A stretch of 64,000 nt of DNA from assembly GCA_026182355.1 (NCBI GenBank), contig JAPFBL010000035.1, forward strand, positions 1,240,001 to 1,304,000, given 5' to 3'. The stretch's first letter is position 1, and every line of letters starts with the position of its first letter. The position numbers were made by a program, and so were the translations under genes. Source of the DNA: Hermatobates lingyangjiaoensis (lineage: Eukaryota; Arthropoda; Insecta; Hemiptera; Hermatobatidae). Shown piece after piece: positions 22,082 to 33,479 of this stretch. The notes under the pieces are model-generated. The model was not told the DNA's origin. It saw only the letters and a list, made by a program, of their open reading frames with translations, and did not search any database.

Positions 22082-24392
22082 GAGTTGTTTTACCATATAA
22101 CAAGATTTAAAATTAAAACTAAATTTAAAATTGTAACAACCAAGTTATAATTGTAACAGTGAAGTTATAAACATTATTATAGCGTTAAAAAGTTGAATTA
22201 TTTAGAGATATTTCATTTTTAAAAACACAAGTTTGATTTTTTCTAAAAAAATTCAAGTTGCTAAACTCAAACCACATTTGTCACCTCCCACTGCCGTTAA
22301 AGATATTTGATTGGAGTTTTGAGCTTCGTTTTAATTTGAGTTCTATTTATCGTACTTATTGATTATATGTACCAACACTCCTCAAAATAAACAATTATCA
22401 GTTAAAAGTTTGATATTTATAAAATATGTTTGAATATAAAAGACCGAAATGTTAGTATATATATTTGGAATTAGTAATCTATGAAAAGACAGTTCTTATA
22501 AAAACAGCCTATATTTATACACATATAAGTAATTCATATTAAAAAAATAAAACATTATCAAGGAATTTACTTTTATACTCATGAAATTAGAAAAGAAGAA
22601 CTTTGAACCTTTACTATTAATCTTGTAATGTAAATTAATTAAAATGGGTGTGACATAGAAAATTAGCAAAGCCTGCGGACCCTAGTACAGCGCTAAAATG
22701 AGAGTGTGCGAGTAAGCATGGGACATGGAAATAATACTATTAATTAAGGTAGGGTTTTTAATCAAACCGATCGAATGAAGTGACTGAAACATTATAATAT
22801 TAATTGGAGAAAAAAAGTACATAACTTGCTCGGCAGAGGAGGACTTGCGTCACTGACGGCTGAATGTCAACATGGTAATAAATGTAAACGCTTGTTTTGC
22901 ACTTTAAAGTCCTTTAAGATTTTAAAACCTTAGAAGAATTCAAAAAGGAAAATATTAGTATATAAATTGTAGAAAATGAAATTTTCTATCGGTTTAATTT
23001 AATTTTCTTTCTAAATTCTATCTATATAGAATTTATATACATTATATCTATATAATGTAATAGATTTTTTAAATTTGTTATTGCTGATGACTTTTAAGAC
23101 TAATCAAGGAAGTCTCTTTACCATAATTGCACTATTATATATGAACAAAATTGTCGATATTTACTTGGGGGAGAAAACTTTCAAGACAATCAAACCCCTG
23201 CCATTGAAACTGGAAGTAATGTGGTCAATTCTACAGCACTGACAGAGGCAGACACTGGATTTTTATATCTATAGAATTCTTTTTGTTGAGACACTTGTTT
23301 GTGTTTATACGTTTTATTATAAATGGAAATGAATAATATACTATCATCTTGTTACGGGACTATCATTTTTTTTGCGGAACCTTGGAGTTCTCCACAACAA
23401 TCACTAAAAACTACTAGCATTGGATAACTTTTTCGGTCCCCACTTGTATAAAGAAGAAAACGAAATTTACTTTTTCGACATTTCAAACGATTAGATGAAA
23501 TCAAGTTTGATTTATTTGAACATAAAATGATATTTTAAAAGAAAAGTTGAAGAAAATGAATCACGATTGGGTGATTCGAAATTTTCTTTTGCTAATTTTG
23601 ATAAAAAAAAAGACAATATCTTAGAAATCTATCGGTTCTATTACAGGTTTAAACAAAGACATTGCACAAATCCAATCGATACAAAGCACGTTATCTATTA
23701 GTAACGATACCGGTTTGGTTGATTAATAGTGAACACGCAGAGACTTTGTCTTGTTTAGGCAACCGACAAATGCGCCCATACACCTTACAATGCTTCATAA
23801 AAAATGTCAAGTTACACTCATAACGACTTAATGAAGCAATGGAATTGCGAGAAAAAAGCGCTGGGAAAAGTTTTATGTGAAAAAAGAAACCATTATTGAT
23901 TTATCGTACTAATTATAAATTACCGTAATTATTCTTTATGCATAAATCAATAAGTAAAAATTTAATATTTTGTAACTCTTGTACGATCTCATGTCCTCTT
24001 TAAATAATCTTACTCTAATACACTGCAGTACAGCAAATACAGTTTTAACGATGTACAAAGTCATTCAAAAGTAATTTCCTATTTTGAATATTTGTAATTT
24101 ATTTTTAAAATATACCTTTAAGATGAATAAGCAGGATATTAGAGCGTATGCGGTGGAAGTTTTTAAAAACCCTATATGAATGACACCAACAAAGCACCTG
24201 GTTCTCAAGCTTCATGGGAACTGCATCGCTCATTTCACAAGGAACAGAATAGAAGACATAACTTTATAAATTCATTCTTTCTCTACAAAATGTTGGTTTG
24301 CTAAACATGTTTTCTTTAAAGCAATTCCAAAGGAATGGGTCTCAGGACGATGACCACTAAATACTTCAATTATATATTGTTTTTTATTAATA
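22082..24392. other. AT-rich stretch, nothing recognised
   Basis: No gene or repeat is supported. Confidence 0.45.
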
Positions 24393-24653
24393 CTACTTGA
24401 GGGTGCCTATATCACTGCGTCTTAAAAAAAAACTATTGTACTTCCCCCCTTCAGTACTTATGTACCCAACAGTTAACTTCAACACCTCCAAGAAGCTGGT
24501 TCCAGCAGTAAAAGTTCTTCTATGTTTTTTTTTGAGTGTCCCGAAGCACCTACCTCTGTGCAGCAAGGTTGCCTGACAGTCAGTCAGCAGGTGCAACAGT
24601 GTTTCTTCCTCCTCTTTGCAGAATCTGCACAAACCATAATTGTTAATGTCCAT
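24393..24653 (-). pseudogene. LINE ORF2 C-terminal fragment with CCHC finger
   Basis: The 86-residue frame begins MDINNYGLCRFCKEEEETLL and contains a C-x2-C-x7-H-x4-C arrangement (CRFC, then H and C in LLHLLTDC). This is the zinc-knuckle near the C-terminus of many non-LTR retrotransposon proteins, where it follows the reverse transcriptase and RNase H domains. Those upstream domains are absent: a TGA lies directly before the ATG in frame. The frame ends about 10 nt before an AT-rich tail, consistent with the 3' end of a LINE. The clade cannot be fixed (I/R1-like is plausible). The fragment alone has no enzymatic capacity. Confidence 0.65.
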
Positions 24654-25140
24654 TCAGGCTCCCCGCGTTTCGAAAGAAAGTAACTTTCTTTCTCCTTCTT
24701 CGGGTCCTGAGGTGAACTTGTGGGAGGTTGGCTCCCACTAATTAGCGCTTTTAGACCCTCTGCTCTTCCGGATGGTGGTCTCCGGACTTCTTTCTCCTTA
24801 ATATTATACAGGAGAAAATCCCTGAAGCTCTATCGGTAGTATTTTGGCCGCTCCGAAGTAAGGCTATTTACTCAAGGTATTTACCTTGTACCCTTGAGGC
24901 TCCGTTCATAATACAGTAACCCCTGTATCATCCATCCTTCGGCACGGATCGCATAACACCTTAGATTGCGGCTAGTATAAAAAGAGGGGATTTGGGGATT
25001 AGGAAGGATGTGAAACGAAGGCGGTCAGACCCATCCCCTGATCACCTTCTCTCCTCCTTCTTTTGTCCCTGCATATAGCAGGTTAATAGGGAAGGCCGAA
25101 AGTCGGGGTTGAGAGCTAGAGGCTATTAGAGGCACATAAT
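24654..25140 (-). mobile_element. GC-richer block, probable LINE 5' leader joined to the 3' fragment
   Basis: On the minus strand this block runs from about 25140 into the LINE C-terminal frame at 24653. Its base composition is clearly less AT-rich than both flanks and ends near the LINE 3' end, suggesting one inserted unit. It has words such as GTCCGGAGACCACCATCCGG and GGTAAATACCTTGAGTAAAT but no long frame. The simplest reading is an internally deleted LINE, with leader and tail kept and the enzymatic middle lost. An unrelated neighbouring insertion is the alternative. Confidence 0.4.
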
Positions 25141-28100
25141 CACTCCATTACTATCTCCTTCAATTATAAGTAAACTTATTATCAAATTGACAGATAATTC
25201 AGAATTAAACAATATTTTGGTTCATACTTGGCTGCAGTCATTATATCAGATATGATGAAATGCTGATTTCAAGTGTAAAGGTTCTCTTTTCTTGGAGTCT
25301 ACCAAAGCGGAGTGATTAAGAGAATACCAGTACTATCTTCTCTGAAATGTGTAAAATATATTCAAATTAATAGATTTTACTTATAAAGTCTTATTTCACT
25401 CAATAAAACAATTTCTGTTTAATTTCCTTAAGTAAATTACTGTTAATTACATTTTTTAAACTTTGAAAAAAAAAATTAATTGTGAGATTAATTAATATTA
25501 ATAATTTATAATAATAATAAAATAATATTAAATATACTAGTTATGTAGATTGTTTAAGTTTATAGCTTGGCAATATTTATTAAGGTGTTTGAAATATACT
25601 GATAATTTTCTCGATGTAGATAAGCGCGACAGGTTGTGATTATCCTTTGATTCAGTATTCATGCTTTGTATGTTACTCTCTTTTCCTTTTGAATAGAATA
25701 CTAAAATGTCTACTATATATTACTGTATTTGGAGAATCAGTCATATTAAACTTAGACTGTCTGTGATCAGTGAATAAGTAAAGGGAAGTAGCTTTCAAAC
25801 TAGCGTAAAATAGTCTTTTCATTGTCTAATAAAGAATGGAATTTTTGAAACCAGAAACGTGTGAATCCGCTTGTGTGCAAACTAAAAGAGAAAAGTCATT
25901 AGGAAAGGAATTATGAGGCATGTGTTCAAAATCCTTGAGAAACTTGAAATAGATTCCGTAAAGATAAAAGTATTATAATAATCTCAATAATATTTATAAA
26001 TGTCACAAAAATGTTAAAGTTGAACTTCAAAAATGATAACTTAGGGAAAAAAAACTTGAAATTCAGAATAGATATAAGAAGTTTAGTAAAAGAGAGCCAG
26101 CTGCTAGCACTTAACAAAAATAACAAATTTATTGGCAATTCAGAAAAATGAATAGATACAAAAAATGCAAACTTATGCTAACTAATTTACATGTTTTGAG
26201 TAATGCTGGAAGGGAGGTGTAAACATGTTACATTATTGACATCTCAGTGACCTCAGTTATGACAATAGGACTGAGTATCACGCCAAAATAATGCCCAATT
26301 GAAATTCTTTTCCTCTGACAAACGCAGAATTTAAATAAATCACACCATATTTTCACTAAAACATTCCGGAATCTTTTACCTTTTTAGGCAACAAGAATTT
26401 TGATTTGAAACAATTTGGGCGTAATATTGAAAGCTTTATGCATAGTTAGAATTTCAATTAATTTAAGTCCAGTCTAATTGGAACAGTTTTCTCACAAGTT
26501 TCAAATTAAGGACAAATTAGGAATTTATGCATTGCAGCTGTAGCCAACGTTGTTCTAATAGACGTTTCAAAGTTTATTTACTATGACTAAAACATGTATA
26601 CTAATAAAACAGTTAAAAGTAATATAAACAGAAAGAATAATTCAATATAATTGAGAATCGGTATAACATGAGGTGAAAATTAGTCAAATTTAATAAATGA
26701 GTAAAGATAATCAGTTCCTGATGTATTTCATAATTAGATTAGCCATGCATCACTTCTAAGTGTCTGTCTGTCGTGACTTAATGTTCTTGGTCTCTCTTTT
26801 TCAGCTCCGTGATGACGGTTAAACCAAAAATTAGAGACTATGTGTTTTCTGACTGTTTTTCAAGTTTATTTTCGAACTTTTATTTGTCCAATATCGGATT
26901 GTTTTTCAATATAAGTATAAGTGTACAAACTAAAACGAAAACAATGAAAGGGACAAATACGATCTTCTCTCACAAACATACCAACCACCTGGTCTCAACT
27001 TAAACTGTTAATATTTTTGAACATATCTTTGTCATTATTGTAACTACTAATTTATTTTCTTCTATCATTGATTATTACTTTATAGTTTTTTTTTCTTTCT
27101 TTTATAATAGAAAATATAACTTTTCTTTTTTTCTTCCCAGGCTGATATTTTGAAAGTTCTTTCTCCTTCCTGCTTCGTTTTAGCTTTCTTCAAAAAACTA
27201 CAGCAATAGTCGTCATATGATTTACAACATCTTTAGTTGTCAAGAATGTATGTCGAATTTAAGAAATACCGTACACTGTGTAAACAAAATAACGAGAATG
27301 TTATTCAGGGAAATTGAAAAGATTATTTAGAAACAGTTATCAACTAAATTTAGTTCTATTTTTAATATTAATATTATTACAATAAAAAAGAAACGGTTCA
27401 GACGTCAATTTATGAAGAAAGAACTGGCACGATTCTCCTTGATATTTCTACGAATAATTCTTAAAGGTTGATTCAGTCATCCAAATATAAAAGTGATTAT
27501 GCCAGTTCTATCTATATGTTATTTTTGTGTAATTGGATCTTAAAGCTTAAAGGAGTTTCAAGAAATAATTCTTAACATTTTCCAATTCTAATATATATTG
27601 ATATTTATAAAATACAAAAATATGTATTTAATTAGTTTCTACTGTTACTACCTAGATGTCATTAGTTGAATTATACCTAATACGTCATAACTCCGATGAT
27701 TTGTTCTTATATATTCACACACTCACCATAGAAACTTTAAGCAAAACAATTTTAGAAACATATAATTGTTTAATTTATGGGAAGTTTGGTTTAAAACAAC
27801 CATTGGAAGAGTCAATAAACTGAGACGACGTGAGGGGATATAGAAATTATTGCGAATGGGAATGTTTCACAATACAACACTTGTAGCTAGAATCAACAGC
27901 TCCTCTTTACAATCTCTTACAGGAACTGGTTTTGTTTTTTCATGGGAGATTCAACAAGTTACAGCATTCTCTTTCCAGAATTATTTATATAAACATTAGT
28001 ATTCTCAAAGAGAATTCTCATGGTGTTCTGTTTATAAAAGACACGCTTCTTTAGCATATGTCTGAAGTAAAGAAAACTAACTAGAAAAGATTTCTTATTA

Positions 28101-29976
28101 GTTATTGTAAAGGAAGAACTTTTGTATTTACTACATAATGTTTATAGAAATCCATTCTAAGGAAAGGATATTCTTTTCCAAGGTTACTCTTGGACTGAAT
28201 GACCTGGTTCAACCTCAACTAAAATAGGCACCAAATACTAACAATACATACTTTATACTCTGAAAACAACTTTATAAAGCCGCAACTGACAGAAAGTCAT
28301 ATAATTTCTAAAATTTAACGAATAAGGCCTTACCTGTTGCTAAACTAACTGAAATAATTAGCAATATATTTCAATAATTTGTTATACACAAGTTACAAAA
28401 TGTCAATAACACAATTAACAAATTTAATTTTATTAAATTTAATTAATAATTAATAATGTTTTTTTTATAAATAATGTGAATATCAGTACTAAGCAAAATC
28501 ACTGTATTTAACTATCAACTCCACTTGCAACTTGGCAAATGAACACCCTCCATGAAGATCTAACCCTGTGAGGAAACTAATTTAGCCTCGTAAACTTTAT
28601 GCTTGTAGCTCATCAATTTACTAAACACTTCTATTAATTAATACTAAACAGTAGCATCTCGAGATGCAAATTTAATTCGTATCTAAGCTCATACGTAAAA
28701 CTATTAGTTAATGAAAACAATTTATGCTATAAGAAATAACATAAAACCTAGAGTAATACGTTCCAAGCGTCGAGTGACATTTATATAGTCCTTAAGTGTG
28801 GGGGAAATTATGATAATAGTTAATTATAAAAAACATTATGCATTAGTTTAAGTCGATCATAATAAATTCTCATAAATAATAAAAGCGCAGTTTTAATATG
28901 ATATTTATCTTGTACCATAGACTGAAACCTGCAGCAATCAGAGACGAAACAAGAAGCCATTTATAGACGTTAGGTGGGTGTATTATAGTAAATTGTGTCA
29001 TATAATTGCCTACTAAAGTCTATGTGAAATTAATTTAATATTTTATCATTCATTTTTCAAAAATAATTAAAGGAATTCAATTTCCAAAGCAAGTATTGTA
29101 TGTCTTAGACAATCGTTAACATTACTAAATTCATAAATAAACTTGATTTTTACTGTATTACTCACAGTAGTAAGCTACATTCTTCTTTTTACTTTTCTAG
29201 TTTTGATTTGTTGGCAGTATTAAGATTTGACGCAAAAAGTCGGATGCTAATGCTAACGAAAATGTGGAATGAGGCTATTGCTTATTTTTACGATTTCTTA
29301 CCGTGGTGTTATGAGGTCGCGATGTGCTCGTATTTTACTGTTAGGCAGAAAGGAATTTCCATGAGAATTTCACCTCGTATCTTGAAAACCTCTTATACCG
29401 AAGTACCAAGTATCGTTAAATATATGGGAAAAGTTTCATAACTACTGAAACTCCTACTTTCAATTTCTTCTTCATCACTTTCACATTTCCTTCATATCCA
29501 TAATTTGTTTTCCATCTAATGGCTATGTTTATGAAGGTTTGTCTTTTGTGCTAGTTAAGGAGTAGTGGTGTATTTTATGAATAATTTAGCATCCATTATC
29601 TATGAGCGAGTCACATTACGAAGCAGCCAACAGTATGTGCTTTCACCAATGGAAGATGTCAATCAACTTCAGTGATCTAATCTACTGGGAACCCACGTAT
29701 CAACAGGCCTATGCCTTCGTCATCTCCACATTTTGATCTTCATCTGACATATGTTTTGTAAAAAAAAATGTTTTGGTGTATACTTAAGAAAGATGTCGGC
29801 AATTTCTTTCTTAATAAATATCATATTTTCCAATATACTTTGTATATCTAACGCTATACTTATAGAGGTGTTTTGCCTTTTGTTCTTGCTAAGGAATAAA
29901 TTCTGGATTATTTCTCTGTTTTATTTATTAATTGCACTAATGTTTTAATGCTTAAATTTTAATGTTTGGAAAGATT
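25141..29976. other. AT-rich gene desert
   Basis: I see only short chance ORFs and homopolymer tracts. No repeat pair, RNA gene or conserved frame was recognised. Confidence 0.5.
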
Positions 29977-30321
29977 TTAGGCAAGTGGGTTTGGATGAGT
30001 TGAGAGTTTACTTTGGAATCTTTTGTAGCGGTCTTTTGCATAATCGCGAACGAAGGGGATTTTAAGATCTCTGTAAATGATTATGTTTGGGAAGTAAAAT
30101 GAGTGATGTGAGAGTTTTCTAAGTATTTTTGATTGAATTGCTTGTATAGGAAGAATATTTGAAGGTTTGGCAGAACCCCAAAGTTCTATGGCATAAGACA
30201 ACGAAGGTTTCAAGATAGTGTTGTATATGTGGAGTAGTCTGTCTGTTAGTGTGAGTTTAGATTTTCTGTCTAAGAGTCTTATAAGGGTTTGTAACGTCTG
30301 CAATTTTGTTAAATAGTATTT
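29977..30321 (-). pseudogene. Jockey-like LINE reverse transcriptase C-terminus, 5'-truncated
   Basis: The frame is open from a stop near 30322 down to the TAA at 29977-29979. It reads ...SKLTLTDRLLHIYNTILKPS and later ELWGSAKPSNI, then ends THPNPLA. These are landmarks of the region after the reverse-transcriptase fingers/palm in Jockey-clade LINEs: the K-L-Y-x-x-I-L-K-P-x-x-x-Y-x-x-x-L-W-G block, a QSKILR block, and a final HPN-x-LA. Only about 110 of roughly 900 residues remain and there is no start codon of its own, the usual outcome of incomplete target-primed reverse transcription. The natural stop codon is retained. It cannot make a working enzyme. Confidence 0.88.
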
Positions 30322-30892
30322 TTAGTAAATCATGTGTGCTTAGCAAGTAACAGCAAGTACAAGCTTTATGTGGATTGTGTGAGGTTGTGCCTTAGTAAAC
30401 CCAAATAGATGGCTATATTTCCTATTATATTAACGTAATAAAAATTAATAGTGTTATATTAGTATATAAATAAAATATAATATGACTTGTTGAGAAGATG
30501 AAGTTATTGTACTGCAAAATTTGTATTACTACTAGATAGCACTTGTAAATGAGAGTGCGTGTTTTAGCATTTCTTTATCAAGGTATTTCTACTCGAGTTG
30601 ATATAAAATAAAAACTGAATATACATATTTAAATAAACAAAATAATTAAGCAAGGATAATAAACCAAATAGCACATCCAGAAAACGTGAACTAAAATGTT
30701 TTATTGTCTTTATTTGTTTTCATCAGAGGAAGTAATGTTCTGCTCGATAGGCAATCGATAATACTTAGTGTACTAACATACTTGACTCTCAAGGGAGAAT
30801 AATAATACTACTTCTGGCAACTTAGAATGAAGTGATACAGAAGTGAACTATTATCAGTATTTTCTTCTATTTATTTTACTTATATGTGCACA

Positions 30893-30900
30893 GAGGGAGA

Positions 30901-30980
<80 letters not shown>
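30893..30980. repeat. (GA)n microsatellite
   Basis: A nearly pure GA run of about 85 bp. The 85-codon Arg-Glu-rich frame across it is a repeat artefact. Confidence 0.95.
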
Positions 30981-30982
<2 letters not shown>

Positions 30983-31054
30983 ATATAAGAATGAAAAATA
31001 CAAAGTAATGAAGGAAAGTATTATTAAAATATATGTTTGCAGTGCAAAGGCTAA

Positions 31055-31860
31055 TATCCCCCCCGATGTGCCTTCACCTTGTCGTGGTGGGGGGGTTTAA
31101 CATGCCTGGGTTTTTGTACTCTCATGGCATGAACTAAGAAAGGCACAACTTGGCGGATGGTTAGTCTGGGTCGGCGAGAGAGTCGGCGTGCAGGCTTGGG
31201 CATCCGTCCACATAAGACATATACGTCTAACGCCTGTCTTTTTCAAGAATTCTCTTGCGAGGCATGGTTGGGTTGGTTTGTCCCAGGGTTGGTGTCTGCG
31301 GCGGAAAGTCCTTTCGATGATGCTCTAGCCCGTCTTTGTACGGCTTGAGCCTGTCTTTTTCAAGACGTCTCTCTCACTGTGGTGGCAAAACAGGGGCTTT
31401 CCTCTTTCGGATACTTGAGTAACCGTCCGTCGGTGGAAAGTCCACTAGGTCGTGTGCTAAGAGATACGTGTCCCTAAAAGTTTTTCTTCTTCCGACAGTC
31501 ACCCGACTTTCTTAAGACTTTTTCCCATCCACGGGTGGGATTTGGTGAGTGTGATTTGGCAACTTTTGTTGTCTATTAATCCGATGGGTTATCCGGACGT
31601 TGCTTGTAGGTGCTGGTTATGGCAGACTTACGTTTTCTTGAATGGTCTCGATATGGTTAGCGTTTGTATGCTTCTTCTTTCTTCTCCCTCTACCTTATTC
31701 TTTTACTTCTCCCACTAGGACTTTGTTGTTTTCCTCATTTGTCAGGAAACGGTTGGTCCTCGTGATGTTTTACGCATTTCAGTTTTGGTTGAAAGACTGA
31801 AGTGTAAAACCAAAACAGGTAAAGGTATTACGAGTATAAACGTTGGTTAAATTTAGTGTT
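31055..31860 (+). mobile_element. Probable 5' region of a LINE-like retroelement
   Basis: The block starts with a C-run, then GATGTGCCTTCACCTTGTCG, then TGGTGGGGGGG. The ends can pair as a strong hairpin (C-run with G-run, CACC with GGTG). I recall similar starts at the 5' ends of arthropod non-LTR elements but cannot verify this. Composition is well above the local GC. Two words recur about 126-130 bp apart: GCCTGTCTTTTTCAAGA (near 31224 and 31350) and GGAAAGTCC (near 31303 and 31434). This suggests tandem promoter monomers such as occur in LINE leaders. No long frame is present, so it is a 5' fragment or decayed copy. Confidence 0.4.
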
Positions 31861-32556
31861 CAGGAACATTATTCCTAAAGGTAAATCATGTTTTTGATAA
31901 TGAACTTTTTTGAAAACTGATTTGCACATGTGAGTTGATAGTGTTTAAGGATCGATTTGTTTTCAAGCAGCTAACACCGTTATATGATGGGTACATGATT
32001 TGTAGAGACGTAACACAAGGAATCAGCCGAACAGGTCTGAATGCATGACTGGGCACACCAGCCAACTCAAATTACATTTGTGGCTCAACCGAACCCCGCC
32101 TTTGCTTCTCAAGCTTTCATGGTCTAGTTATACTCATTTTTATACTTGTTCAAAGCAAGTTGAAAGAACAGCCAAAAATATCTTGTACAATATTTTTTCT
32201 TGAAATTTCAAAATCATCGTGATTGTATAAATACCATATCTATCATTATACGCATATACTCTACTACAATATTACTATATAGTGTATGCTGTAAGTGTAA
32301 TGCTGCATTTATCATTATATGGATATACTATATTTGCTATGGTACTATAAGTATATTAGTACTAATATTGTATCAGCCGTGAAAATCAAATGTATAAATT
32401 GCGTGGACCAAACCATTACCGCATTATGTTCCATAAAGCGCCAGAGTCTAACTTGCACTTCTCAATTATAAGTGTATAAAAAGCTAAGAGAAGGGATGAA
32501 CATTAATAAGACTAATTAAGTTTGGAAAAGAAATTCATGAGACTTCTTCAAATTGT
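31861..32556. other. AT-rich stretch, nothing recognised
   Basis: No supported feature is visible. Confidence 0.45.
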
Positions 32557-33479
32557 TATAATGGTATGACCACTACATCAGGGACTACCATAATGGTGTG
32601 AACACTAACATCAGGGACTATCATAATGGTGTGGCCACTAACATCAGGGACTATCATAATGGTGTGAGACACTAACATCAGGGACTATCATAATGGTGTG
32701 AACACTAACATCAGGGACTATCATAATGGTGTGGCCACTAACATCAGGGACTATCATAATGGTGTGAACACTAACATCAGGGACTATCATAATGGTGTGG
32801 CCACTAACATCAGGGACTATCATAATGGTGTGGCCACTAACATCATGGTCTACCATAATACTGTGACTACTAACATCTGGGTCTACCATAATGGTGTGAA
32901 CACTAACATCAGGGACTATCATAATGGTGTGGCCACTAACATCAGGGACTATCATAATGGTGTGAACACTAACATCAGGGACTATCATAATGGTGTGGCC
33001 ACTAACATCAGGGACTATCATAATGGTGTGGCCACTAACATCATGGTCTACCATAATACTGTGACTACTAACATCTGGGTCTACCATAATGGTGTGAACA
33101 CTAACATCAGGGACTATCATAATGGTGTGGCCACTAACATCAGGGACTATCATAATGGTGTGGCCACTTACATCAGGGACTATCATAATGGTGTGAACAC
33201 TAACATCAGGGACTATCATAATGGTGTGGCCACTAACATCAGGGACTATCATAATGGTGTGGCCACTAACATCAGGGACTATCATAATGGTGTGGCCACT
33301 AACATCAGGGACTATCATAATGGTGTGGCCACTAACATCAGGGACTACCATAATGGTGTGGCCACTAACATCAAAGTATACCATAATGCTGTGACCACTA
33401 ACATCATGGTCTGCCATAATACTGTGACCACTAACATAAGGGTCTACAATAATGTTTTGAACACTAACATGAAGGTTTA
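32557..33479. repeat. 33-bp minisatellite, about 28 units, with 198-bp higher-order repeat
   Basis: The unit contains ACTAACATCAGGGACTATCA then TAATGGTGTGGCC. Because 33 is a multiple of 3 and the unit lacks in-frame stops in one frame on each strand, both strands stay open for about 260-280 codons. On the plus strand they repeat TNIRDYHNGVA and on the minus strand VSGHTIMIVPD. Unit variants follow the order N-A-N-A-A(M)-T(W) twice in a row (from about 32698), giving a six-unit, 198-bp higher-order repeat. Edge units are more diverged, and a one-base indel near 32670 breaks the frame. I read it as a non-coding minisatellite. Confidence 0.95.

Noticed and set aside
24125..24270. Mariner-like transposase start
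   Set aside because: A short frame (MNKQDIRAY...) vaguely resembles a mariner N-terminus but is broken by a stop within 20 codons, with no terminal repeats or catalytic motif.
30843..31100. Arg/Glu-rich ORF
   Set aside because: Translation of a (GA)n microsatellite. The same applies to frames at 17898-18161, 38891-39238 and 53252-53458.
32557..33479. CRISPR-like array of regularly spaced repeats
   Set aside because: Units are contiguous with no unique spacers, and the host is eukaryotic. It is a minisatellite.
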